Part shown: positions 16,334 through 22,283 of the stretch, piece after piece
Layout of the letters: the number at the start of each line of letters is the position of its first letter
How positions within the stretch are numbered: position 1 is the stretch's first letter
The notes under the pieces: generated by a model
Database searches by the model: none
Seen by the model: the letters and a program-made list of their open reading frames with translations, nothing else
What the model was told of the DNA's origin: nothing
Made by a program: the position numbers and the translations under genes
DNA from: CAYGUK01 sp964352985
GTDB taxonomy: Bacteria > Pseudomonadota > Gammaproteobacteria > JAHCLG01
Reading direction: 5' to 3'
Assembly (NCBI GenBank): GCA_964352985.1
Contig: CAYGUK010000063.1
Coordinates: forward strand, 1 to 22,283
DNA: 22,283 bases

Positions 16334-17080
16334 ATGGATAAGCTGCCAAATTTTTATGAAATTTTACATGTGCTACCTGACTCGCCACTTGCTGTAATTA
16401 AGGCGAGTTATCGTGCTTTAATGCAAGTTTGCCGAAATCATCCTGATTTAGGTGGCGACACTGAATATGCCAGCTTATTAAATCAAGCGTATAACACATT
16501 GAAATGCACTAATAGTCGTCAACAATATGACGAAGAGTTAATGCGTCAAAATTTTGACATTGTTGATGATATAATGTCAAAAAATCAACATCCCAGCCCA
16601 CCAAAAAATGATCCGATTATAGATAAACCTAATTCTGACACTATTGAATTAAATTTACCGATCTGTCCATTCTGTGAAACACCTCATGGTTTTGACGCAA
16701 GTCTTGATCCAAATGCCTTATGTCATAAGTGTAAAATGCCTTTGTTCATGTCAGATTCTCGTATAGAAGAATATGGTTTAAGACAATTCATGCGTATACC
16801 AAAAGGTGGAATGATATACTATTATCTGCATTGGCCAGGTAGTCATTATAAAGGGGAGCTTCACGATTTATCCCCAAAAGGAATTAGTTTTTTATGTAAT
16901 GAAGCTTTAGCAATAGGCCAGCATATTATCATTGAAGCAAATGAAATGTATGCGATTGCAGAAGTGACAAATAGCCGCGATTGTGAGTCTCATCAACAAT
17001 ATCATGCTATCGTTGGGGCTCGGTTTATAGATGTGTATTTTAATACGCAATATGGAAATTTTATTTCTACGCGAGCTTAA
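16334..17080 (+). CDS. J-domain / zinc-ribbon / PilZ-like protein
   Basis: The 248-residue protein joins three parts. Residues about 6-66 are a J-domain with an intact HPD motif (36-38), which in this family stimulates an Hsp70 (DnaK) ATPase. Residues about 111-133 hold two CxxC pairs (C111/C114 and C130/C133), a likely zinc ribbon. Residues about 148-240 resemble a PilZ domain with the c-di-GMP-binding RxxxR (R150-R154) and, about 24 residues on, DLSPKG (D178, S180, G183), matching (D/N)xSxxG. No signal peptide or membrane segment is seen, so it is probably cytoplasmic. A TTG three codons upstream is an alternative start. It is the only plus-strand gene inside the fli/flg block, divergent from fliM and convergent with flgN. 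A c-di-GMP-responsive co-chaperone acting on the motor is a plausible but unproved role. I do not recognise a named gene. Confidence 0.85.
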   Translation: MDKLPNFYEILHVLPDSPLAVIKASYRALMQVCRNHPDLGGDTEYASLLNQAYNTLKCTNSRQQYDEELMRQNFDIVDDIMSKNQHPSPPKNDPIIDKPNSDTIELNLPICPFCETPHGFDASLDPNALCHKCKMPLFMSDSRIEEYGLRQFMRIPKGGMIYYYLHWPGSHYKGELHDLSPKGISFLCNEALAIGQHIIIEANEMYAIAEVTNSRDCESHQQYHAIVGARFIDVYFNTQYGNFISTRA

Positions 17081-17111
17081 TGAAAATTAAAACAATACAA
17101 ATGATCATTGA

Positions 17112-17564
17112 CTAGAGTTTACCCTCCGAATCATAAGTTAATTCATTTTCTGTATTATTCATAAATAAATCTAAAATCCGTTTAGTTTGGTTTAAACCCA
17201 CATTAACGACTGCACCATTAATCATATTTTGACGATGACAATCTTGTAAATGTTTTTCTAAAAGATCCCATATTTTTAATATTTCTTTTTGACACTTGTC
17301 AGAAAGTGAAACAAGAGAATCTTTAAGAGATTTTTCAATTAACTGATTGGGTTGGTGTTTTATTAAAGTTAAAAATAATTTTTCTTGATGTTGTAATTGC
17401 TGCAATATTTCTTTTTTTTCATCATTCACTGCTGTCAATTTTTCTACCTCAGGGTTGCTTAATATTTTATTTTCCTTCATCAGGGTAACGTGTAATTCTT
17501 TTGACACTTGTATTAAATTATTTAATATAATAACTAAATTCGTACCATATTCTGATTCATTCAT
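17112..17564 (-). CDS. flgN: Flagellar hook-filament junction chaperone FlgN
   Basis: FlgN is the export chaperone for the hook-filament junction proteins FlgK and FlgL. The protein has 150 residues from the third ATG of an ATGATGATG run (17564). It is alpha-helical throughout, Gln/Leu/Lys-rich, with the familiar EVEKLTAVNDEKKEILQQL segment. The C-terminal region (GAVVNVGLNQTKRILDLF) matches FlgN-family tails. Upstream in-frame ATGs exist at 17582, 17570 and 17567. AAGGA lies seven bases before 17564 and too close to the others. The start overlaps the flgM stop by eight bases. Family sequence conservation is low, so the pairing with flgM supports the call strongly. Confidence 0.88.
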   Translation of the reverse strand: MNESEYGTNLVIILNNLIQVSKELHVTLMKENKILSNPEVEKLTAVNDEKKEILQQLQHQEKLFLTLIKHQPNQLIEKSLKDSLVSLSDKCQKEILKIWDLLEKHLQDCHRQNMINGAVVNVGLNQTKRILDLFMNNTENELTYDSEGKL

Positions 17565-17859
17565 CATCATGTCCTTGACCATTTACTACAAAATAATCGA
17601 CCAGTAAATCATTTGCAACTTGTTTATGATCAATATCGTAATCACTTTGCGAGAGCATATTTTTAATTTGTTCAATTTTAGCAAGATCTAAAACAGGTTC
17701 TGGTTCACTAATTAACTGATCAATAATAGATTGAACATTTTCAGAAATATTAATTTGCTCACCACTCGAACTAGCGCTACTCGTACTGGCATTTTTTGTG
17801 CGATTTGATCGATTAAAATTACCACGGTTTACACCATCAAATTTAATATTATCGATCAT
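17557..17859 (-). CDS. flgM: Anti-sigma-28 factor FlgM
   Basis: FlgM binds FliA and blocks late gene expression until it is exported through the finished hook-basal body. The ~100-residue protein has a disordered, Asn/Ser-rich N-terminal half and a helical C-terminal half. That half includes VQSIIDQLISEPEPVLDLAKIEQIKNML and ends near DYDIDHKQVANDLLVDYF, the typical sigma-binding pattern. ATGs at 17865 and 17859 are in frame. GGAG is three bases from the first and nine from the second, so 17859 (MIDNIKFDG) is preferred. A sigma-28 promoter stands about 58 bases upstream, implying that FliA drives its own inhibitor. Confidence 0.9.
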   Translation of the reverse strand: MIDNIKFDGVNRGNFNRSNRTKNASTSSASSSGEQINISENVQSIIDQLISEPEPVLDLAKIEQIKNMLSQSDYDIDHKQVANDLLVDYFVVNGQGHDDE

Positions 17860-17916
17860 AATCATCTACTCCTCTAAACTTGAATCATAAGCATATTTAT
17901 CTCAGCTATACAATAA

Positions 17917-17943
17917 ATATCGGTCCAATTTTCCATAACTTAA
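17917..17943 (-). promoter_or_regulatory. Sigma-28 (FliA) promoter of flgM-flgN
   Basis: On the minus strand TTAAGTTA (17936-17943) and ACCGATAT (17917-17924) are separated by exactly 11 bases. Against the enterobacterial consensus TAAAGTTT-N11-GCCGATAA each half matches six of eight positions. The -35 element overlaps the flgA stop codon (17940-17942). Transcription would begin about ten bases downstream of the -10, giving a leader of roughly 50 bases. Confidence 0.8.
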
Positions 17944-18635
17944 AGAGGAACTTTCACACGACCTCGACCTATGACATAAGCTTCAATAATCCGTTTAGAT
18001 GACCGATTTCGTACTCTGATTTTACGATTTAATACACCATCAGAAAGAGCTATTCCTTTCATTTCGATACTTAAACCATGGTGACTAGCTGATATCAACA
18101 CGGTTTCACCTCGATGAACCAAAAGTGGTGGTAGCAATAATCTGGGTGAAATAATAGTATTTGGTGAAATATTGCGTTTAGCAATAAACCCATCAACTTG
18201 TTGAATATCACGATAATATCCATCTCTTAAGTCATTGATATCATATTCTACTAAATTCAAATTTTCACTATTTATTACCTGTCCTTTTAAAATAGCCATT
18301 TTTGCTGTCACAATTGGCAAATAGACTTTTACATCCACACTTACATATATTGTCCAAGGTGAAGGGGTTTCACAACGCACACCCACTGTTCTCAATTTGT
18401 GTTTGGAGCTAGAAGGTATAAAGACAGATAGAGGTTGACTACATTGTGATAATTTAAGTCGCGAATCAATATTTGAAATGGTGATTTTATTACGTTGATT
18501 ATTAAGATTAGGATGATGCTGTAAGATATACTGTTTGACTGCTTGCCGAATAAGCTGATGATCTTGCAAGTTATTTATCGGTGAAGCAAAAGCGATAAAA
18601 CTAATAAAGCACAAAAGATAGATTAATTTTTGCAT
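17940..18635 (-). CDS. flgA: Flagellar P-ring assembly chaperone FlgA
   Basis: FlgA is a periplasmic chaperone for assembly of the P ring (FlgI) around the rod. The 231-residue protein begins with a clear Sec signal peptide (about 1-17, hydrophobic LIYLLCFISFIAFA, cleavage likely after FA). The N-terminal half has the LSQC and VGVRCETPSPWTIYVSVDVKVYLPIV segments. The C-terminal half is the SAF domain with GQVINSENLNLVEYDINDL and VLISASHHGLSIEMKGIALSDG, ending in a typical IRVRNRSSKRIIEAYVIGRGRVKVPL. Length is normal. AGGA lies seven bases before the ATG. It is divergent from fleQ and upstream of flgM-flgN, the usual flgA-flgM-flgN order. P- and L-ring genes are not in the window. Confidence 0.94.
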   Translation of the reverse strand: MQKLIYLLCFISFIAFASPINNLQDHQLIRQAVKQYILQHHPNLNNQRNKITISNIDSRLKLSQCSQPLSVFIPSSSKHKLRTVGVRCETPSPWTIYVSVDVKVYLPIVTAKMAILKGQVINSENLNLVEYDINDLRDGYYRDIQQVDGFIAKRNISPNTIISPRLLLPPLLVHRGETVLISASHHGLSIEMKGIALSDGVLNRKIRVRNRSSKRIIEAYVIGRGRVKVPL

Positions 18636-18668
18636 CCCGACATCCTTTTTTGTGCAGAAATTTTGGAA

Positions 18669-18698
18669 ATTTTACCATAAATATGTCAGCCATTTCAA
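18669..18698 (-). promoter_or_regulatory. Candidate sigma-70 promoter of flgA
   Basis: On the minus strand TTGAAA (18693-18698) and TAAAAT (18669-18674) are 18 bases apart and lie 34 bases before the flgA ATG. I looked for GG-N10-GC on this strand of the fleQ-flgA gap and found none, so a housekeeping promoter is the best reading. AT-rich DNA makes chance matches common. Confidence 0.5.
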
Positions 18699-18760
18699 AA
18701 TAAGTATGTGACAAGATAACTGTCTTTCAAAATTAAATTTTATTATTGATTAAATGCGCA

Positions 18761-18803
18761 TAATTGACATCAAAAATTGGAGTCGTGCTGTTAATTGACA
18801 TCA
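18761..18803 (+). repeat. 12-bp direct repeat TAATTGACATCA upstream of fleQ
   Basis: Two identical copies of TAATTGACATCA lie at 18761-18772 and 18792-18803, 31 bases apart (close to three helical turns). Both contain a perfect TTGACA. The second copy supplies the -35 of the fleQ promoter; the first has no convincing -10. The spacing suggests either tandem promoters or two sites for one regulator. Confidence 0.7.
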
Positions 18804-18823
18804 ATAATGAAAATTGCTTAAAT
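18795..18823 (+). promoter_or_regulatory. Sigma-70 promoter of fleQ
   Basis: TTGACA (18795-18800) is a perfect -35. It is followed after 17 bases by TTAAAT (18818-18823), with TGC immediately before it forming an extended -10. The predicted start is near 18830, giving a leader of about 90 bases before the preferred ATG at 18923. A housekeeping promoter suits a master regulator at the top of the hierarchy. Confidence 0.7.
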
Positions 18824-18865
18824 GGCCGTTAGGTAACGATAGTATCTTCAATTCACCCGCTTGTT

Positions 18866-18892
18866 AAACAAAATGGATAGCAAATTTTGTTT
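18866..18892 (+). repeat. Inverted repeat in the fleQ leader
   Basis: AAACAAAAT (18866-18874) and its exact reverse complement ATTTTGTTT (18884-18892) flank a nine-base loop in the transcribed leader, 17 bases before the GGAG ribosome binding site (18910-18913). It could be a weak RNA hairpin or a dimeric protein site. It is not followed by a T-run of terminator quality. Confidence 0.5.
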
Positions 18893-18922
18893 TATCAAGC
18901 CCCATTGCTGGAGTACGAATGG

Positions 18923-20308
18923 ATGCGTAATAAGCAGCAATATATGTTTTTACATGATCAATGTGAACATTGTATTGAGTTACAGACTATTTTGAAATTT
19001 TTAAATAAACCATTTATTTTTAAAACAGATTTTTCAGAAAATATCTGTCAAGAAATTCCAGATTGTATAATATTCTGTGAGCATCTCACAGAACATGAAG
19101 GAATGCTCACGGCGTTAAAATATTTAAAACTAAAACAACCCCAATTGCAGCTTTTGGTATTGGGACAAACTGATAAAAATGAAATAAAAACTATCATAGA
19201 TAACTTTGTTTCAACCCCTATTACACAAAATCAATTAAGGCAAATTCTAAATCAACTCCCAACATTTGAAACTCAACAAAAAGAAAAATCACTCCTTAAT
19301 AAATTAATCGGACAATCACAAAAAATGCAAGATTTAAGAGATATAATTCAACAAGTCGCACAGAGTGATTCGAGTGTTTTGATTTTAGGTGAATCCGGTA
19401 CCGGTAAAGAATTAGTTGCGTCAAATATACATTATTTATCCAACCGTCATAAAAAACCCTTTGTTCCAGTAAATTGCGGTGCTATTCCTGGTGAATTAAT
19501 GGAAAGTGAATTATTTGGCCATGAAAAGGGTGCATTTACTGGCGCAATATCTAGACGTCAAGGACGATTTGAATTAGCAAATAATGGGACACTCTTTTTA
19601 GATGAAATTGGTGATATGCCACTTGCCATGCAAGTCAAACTTTTACGGGTTTTACAAGAGCAATGTTTTGAACGTATAGGTAGCAATACTAGCATTAATA
19701 CTGATGTTAGAATTATCGCAGCAACACATCGCGATTTAGAGTTAGCAATCCAGCAAAAAACTTTCCGTGAAGATTTATTTTATCGGCTGAATGTTTTTCC
19801 CTTATTTTTGCCGCCATTAAGAGATAGGACTGAAGATATTCCCTTATTAATAAGTCATTTTCTTGGTCAAACGCCAGAATTAAATCAACAATCTTTTGAT
19901 GAAAGTGCAATGAAGGAGCTTATGCACTACCCATGGCCAGGAAATGTAAGAGAGTTAGCAAACTTATGTGAACAAATGCAAGTGTTATATCCAAACGCTA
20001 AAATTATGCGCCATCATTTACCTAAAAAGTATATGGTTTCTCATGCAGAAAATAATATTCCAGATAAAAAAACAACTAAAATAACTTTATCTCCAAATTT
20101 TTCTGCAAATGGTATGGGATTAAAAGAATGCTTATTAGAAACTGAGCTTAATTTAATTATGCAAGCATTAGATGAATGCAATGGAAATGTAACAACTACT
20201 GCAAAATATTTATCGGTAGGTAGAACAACCCTAATCGAAAAAATGCGTAAACATGGTTTGCGATATTCAAATCAAAAAAATGTGAATGATGAATTAGCAG
20301 AAACTTAG
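18923..20308 (+). CDS. fleQ: Master flagellar regulator FleQ (FlrA), sigma-54 activator
   Basis: FleQ is the top regulator of polar flagellar genes. From the ATG at 18923 the protein has 461 residues. It comprises a receiver-like FleQ domain without a phosphoacceptor Asp (1-115, normal for the family), an AAA+ domain and a C-terminal Fis-type helix-turn-helix (about 415-445). The AAA+ domain has Walker A GESGTGKE (156-163), intact GAFTGA (203-208), Walker B LFLDE (224-228) and FREDLFYRLN. The C-terminus includes TTLIEKMRKHGL as in Pseudomonas FleQ. The c-di-GMP contacts known there are changed: LFRS reads LLNK (124-127) and the Arg before Asn168 is Ser167. A TTG 12 codons upstream (18887) is in frame but lies in an inverted repeat. 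The ATG has GGAG nine bases before it. Divergent from flgA. Confidence 0.93.
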   Translation: MRNKQQYMFLHDQCEHCIELQTILKFLNKPFIFKTDFSENICQEIPDCIIFCEHLTEHEGMLTALKYLKLKQPQLQLLVLGQTDKNEIKTIIDNFVSTPITQNQLRQILNQLPTFETQQKEKSLLNKLIGQSQKMQDLRDIIQQVAQSDSSVLILGESGTGKELVASNIHYLSNRHKKPFVPVNCGAIPGELMESELFGHEKGAFTGAISRRQGRFELANNGTLFLDEIGDMPLAMQVKLLRVLQEQCFERIGSNTSINTDVRIIAATHRDLELAIQQKTFREDLFYRLNVFPLFLPPLRDRTEDIPLLISHFLGQTPELNQQSFDESAMKELMHYPWPGNVRELANLCEQMQVLYPNAKIMRHHLPKKYMVSHAENNIPDKKTTKITLSPNFSANGMGLKECLLETELNLIMQALDECNGNVTTTAKYLSVGRTTLIEKMRKHGLRYSNQKNVNDELAET

Positions 20309-20366
20309 TTTTTTCAATCGAGCGGTTGGGCAAGAAAGAATGAATTTCAGATACCTAGTAAATAAT

Positions 20367-20378
20367 CACTATATAGTG
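20367..20378. repeat. 12-bp perfect palindrome between fleQ and the GGDEF-EAL gene
   Basis: CACTATATAGTG is a perfect palindrome about 55 bases upstream of the candidate -35 of the next gene. It may be an operator for a dimeric regulator. The symmetry does not extend further, and in AT-rich DNA it may be chance. The rest of this 238-base gap shows only the promoter listed and no clear terminator after fleQ. Confidence 0.35.
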
Positions 20379-20433
20379 TAAATTCTTTTAGCCTAAAATT
20401 TTTTATTTTATACCAACAAATTTTCAAATATTT

Positions 20434-20462
20434 TTGTACCTGAAAATGATTTCATCTATAAT
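20434..20462 (+). promoter_or_regulatory. Sigma-70 promoter of the GGDEF-EAL gene
   Basis: TTGTAC (20434-20439), 17 bases, then a perfect TATAAT (20457-20462). The predicted start is near 20469, leaving a leader of about 78 bases. The -35 matches only three of six positions. AAGGAG at 20528-20533 lies 13 bases before the ATG, slightly far for a Shine-Dalgarno. Confidence 0.55.
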
Positions 20463-20546
20463 TTAATAATAAATGAAATGGAAACTACATTTTTTAGTAA
20501 ATTCAAATTTGAAATTTATATTCGCCCAAGGAGTTTGATTTAACCA

Positions 20547-22283
20547 ATGTCTAAAGCCATCAACATATTAGTTTTAGATGAAGAATGTAAGCAAAGCGAG
20601 CATTTTTCATCGCTTTTAACACAAGATGATAATCACGCTATAAATCTAACCCTGGCACAAAACTCGAAAGAAGCATTAAATTTTCTACAAACTACTCTAC
20701 TTGATTGCATTATTATTCGACATGACATTCATAGCTTCCCTTTTATCCAAGAATTAAAAGAAAACTACCTAATATTACCCGCTCCTATTATTTTAGTGAC
20801 GAGTGAACATAATGATTTTTCAATCGCAAAAGCAACACAACTAGGTGTCTATAAAACACTAAAATTGCGAACTTTATCTTGCGAACAATTATTATTAACG
20901 ATAATTTCTGCAATCGAAATCTATAAAATGCAAATTCAACTGGAGCATCAAAACAAGTATTTACGCAATGTTCTAGATAACTTGATGCAAGGTGTTTGTG
21001 TTTACGACAAGAAATTTCACCTTACAACATGGAATAAACGTTTCATCGAAATACTCAAGTTGCCAGAAGATTTTTTACAAGTAGGCCGCAATATTGAAGA
21101 TATCATTCGTTTTAATGCTTATCGTGGTGAGTATGGTGATGGTGATCCTGAAACAATTATTAATTCAAGAATTTCTGAGATTTATAATTCAGATGAAGTT
21201 CAGCCTCATTGTTATGATCGCAAAAGAACCGATGGTTCATACTTAGAAGTCCGCGGCAATCGTATGCCGGATGGCGGATTAATCACTACTTACAGTGATG
21301 TCACTGCGCGTAAAAAAGCAGAGCAACTTATACAAAATTTAGCATTGAATGATTCATTAACAGGATTAGCAAATCGCAACTTATTTCATCGTCGACTTGA
21401 AGATGCAATTAACCATGCTAAACGAAATAATTCTTTTGTAGCTTTACTACTCTTAGATTTAGATCGTTTCAAAGCAGTCAATGACACCTATGGACACCCC
21501 ATTGGTGATAGTTTACTAAAAGCAGTTGCTAGTCGATTAGCAAAATGTGTCCGCTCAATTGATACCATTGCCCGACTAGGTGGTGATGAATTCGCCATCA
21601 TTTTAACTCAACTCGACGATAGGGATTTTATTAAAATCCCTTCACGCAGAATTCTTGATAGCATATGTAACCCATTTGATATCGAAGGTAACAGATTACT
21701 CATCGGCACCAGTATTGGAATTAGTTTTTACCCTGATGATGACACCTGCATAGACGAACTTATTAGAAAAGCAGATTTAGCCTTATACGAAGCAAAAACA
21801 TCTGGTCGAGGTAATTATCAAATCTATGATTATAAAATGGATGAAGAATCACGCACTTTAAAAATTCTCGAAGATGAGTTAAGACAAGCACTACCAAAAA
21901 ACGAATTAACACTACATTATCAACCCCAGTATGATCTAAGTAATAATAAAATTATTGCTGTCGAAATTTTTATCCGTTGGCATCACCCTCGCCGAGGATT
22001 ATTAACAGCAGGTCATTTTTTAAAAATTGCGGAATCTTGTGGCTTAATGATACCTATTGGAGAATGGTTATTAAAAACAGCCGGCAATCAAATTAAAGAA
22101 TGGAATCAAAAAGGCATTCATAATTTAAGATATTCAATCAATTTATCAATGAAGCAATTTCAAACTGATGATATCGTCGAACATATTTCAAATTTTATCA
22201 AAAATTGCGAGATCACACCGGAACTCATTGAATTAGAAATTAATGAAAATTCAATTTTACGCAATACAATTCATATACAATAT
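20547..22283 (+). CDS. Receiver-PAS-GGDEF-EAL protein (c-di-GMP turnover), 3' end outside window
   Basis: An open frame of 579 codons runs from the ATG at 20547 to the window edge without a stop. Residues about 5-125 look like a degenerate receiver: LVLDEE is kept, but the usual phosphoacceptor register gives Arg58 and the KP motif is absent. Residues about 138-258 form a PAS_7-type domain (GVCVYDKKFHLTTWNKRF, RGEYGDGDPE, LEVRGNRMPDGG). Residues about 260-430 form a GGDEF domain with intact GGDEF (345-349) and an inhibitory RxxD site (R336-D339) five residues before it. The EAL domain begins near 440. The EAL motif reads EIF (473-475), but RWHHP, INLS (N532) and ELEINE remain. It probably makes, and possibly degrades, c-di-GMP. 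No membrane segments are seen. An in-frame TAA just upstream fixes the start. It may affect motility with the PilZ protein at 16334. Confidence 0.9.
   Translation, partial: MSKAINILVLDEECKQSEHFSSLLTQDDNHAINLTLAQNSKEALNFLQTTLLDCIIIRHDIHSFPFIQELKENYLILPAPIILVTSEHNDFSIAKATQLGVYKTLKLRTLSCEQLLLTIISAIEIYKMQIQLEHQNKYLRNVLDNLMQGVCVYDKKFHLTTWNKRFIEILKLPEDFLQVGRNIEDIIRFNAYRGEYGDGDPETIINSRISEIYNSDEVQPHCYDRKRTDGSYLEVRGNRMPDGGLITTYSDVTARKKAEQLIQNLALNDSLTGLANRNLFHRRLEDAINHAKRNNSFVALLLLDLDRFKAVNDTYGHPIGDSLLKAVASRLAKCVRSIDTIARLGGDEFAIILTQLDDRDFIKIPSRRILDSICNPFDIEGNRLLIGTSIGISFYPDDDTCIDELIRKADLALYEAKTSGRGNYQIYDYKMDEESRTLKILEDELRQALPKNELTLHYQPQYDLSNNKIIAVEIFIRWHHPRRGLLTAGHFLKIAESCGLMIPIGEWLLKTAGNQIKEWNQKGIHNLRYSINLSMKQFQTDDIVEHISNFIKNCEITPELIELEINENSILRNTIHIQY

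Noticed and set aside
17081..17111. Possible bidirectional terminator between the convergent J/PilZ and flgN genes
   Set aside because: Only a short AATGATCATT palindrome is present, with no GC-rich stem or T-run.
18764..18792. A second fleQ promoter using the first TTGACA copy
   Set aside because: The bases 17 downstream (GCTGTT) do not resemble a -10, and shifts by a few bases do not help.
18887..18922. TTG start of fleQ 12 codons upstream
   Set aside because: It lies inside the inverted repeat with no ribosome binding site. The ATG at 18923 aligns with the N-terminus of known FleQ proteins and has GGAG at nine bases.
19713..19910. Minus-strand frame inside fleQ
   Set aside because: Antisense to the conserved AAA+ domain, with no start signal.
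20502..20513. Palindrome TTCAAATTTGAA before the GGDEF-EAL gene
   Set aside because: Pure AT-rich symmetry of a kind common in this base composition; no independent support.
1..22283. CRISPR arrays, insertion sequences, prophage or tRNA genes
   Set aside because: Looked for repeat-spacer structure, transposase motifs, terminal repeats and tRNA-like folds; none seen.

Overview
The window is almost entirely a flagellar gene cluster from an AT-rich (roughly one third GC by eye) gammaproteobacterium with a polar-type flagellum. The evidence for polar flagellation is the regulators FleQ and FleR (FlrA/FlrC type) together with FlhF and FlhG, which set pole position and number. The FleQ/FleR/FliA hierarchy and the low GC would fit a Legionellales-like lineage, but that placement is inference; no rRNA or other taxonomic marker is present.

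Layout. Positions 1-13534 hold one tightly packed minus-strand run. In transcription order it is fleR-fliE-fliF-fliG-fliH-fliI-fliJ-fliQ-fliR-flhB-flhA-flhF-flhG-fliA, with fliA cut by the window edge. Many genes overlap by 4-11 bases, so translation is probably coupled. Upstream, also on the minus strand, is fliM-fliN-fliO-fliP (13705-16191). Each run has a recognisable sigma-54 (-24/-12) promoter. Divergent from fliM is a plus-strand gene (16334-17080) for a protein joining a J-domain, a four-cysteine zinc ribbon and a PilZ-like domain. Next, on the minus strand, come flgM-flgN behind a sigma-28 promoter, and flgA. fleQ (18923-20308, plus) diverges from flgA. It is followed by a plus-strand receiver-PAS-GGDEF-EAL protein (20547 to the window end).

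How it works together. FleQ would start the cascade by activating the sigma-54 promoters. The structural genes give the MS ring and rod adaptor (FliF, FliE), switch (FliG, FliM, FliN), export gate (FliO/P/Q/R, FlhA/B) and export ATPase complex (FliH/I/J). The last gene of the long run, fliA, is sigma-28. It should drive flgM-flgN, and FlgM is its anti-sigma factor.

Most notable: (1) the J-domain/zinc-ribbon/PilZ protein, which keeps the c-di-GMP motifs; (2) a FleR with neither the receiver phosphoacceptor Asp nor the GAFTGA sigma-54 contact loop, and no fleS beside it; (3) a FleQ in which key c-di-GMP contacts known in Pseudomonas are replaced; (4) a rearranged cluster in which fliMNOP lies ahead of fleR-fliEFGHIJ and fliJ abuts fliQ, with fliK and fliL missing from their usual place; (5) altered contact motifs in both FliG and FliM. 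No mobile elements, CRISPR arrays, tRNA or rRNA genes were seen, and no gene-free stretch exceeds about 290 bases.
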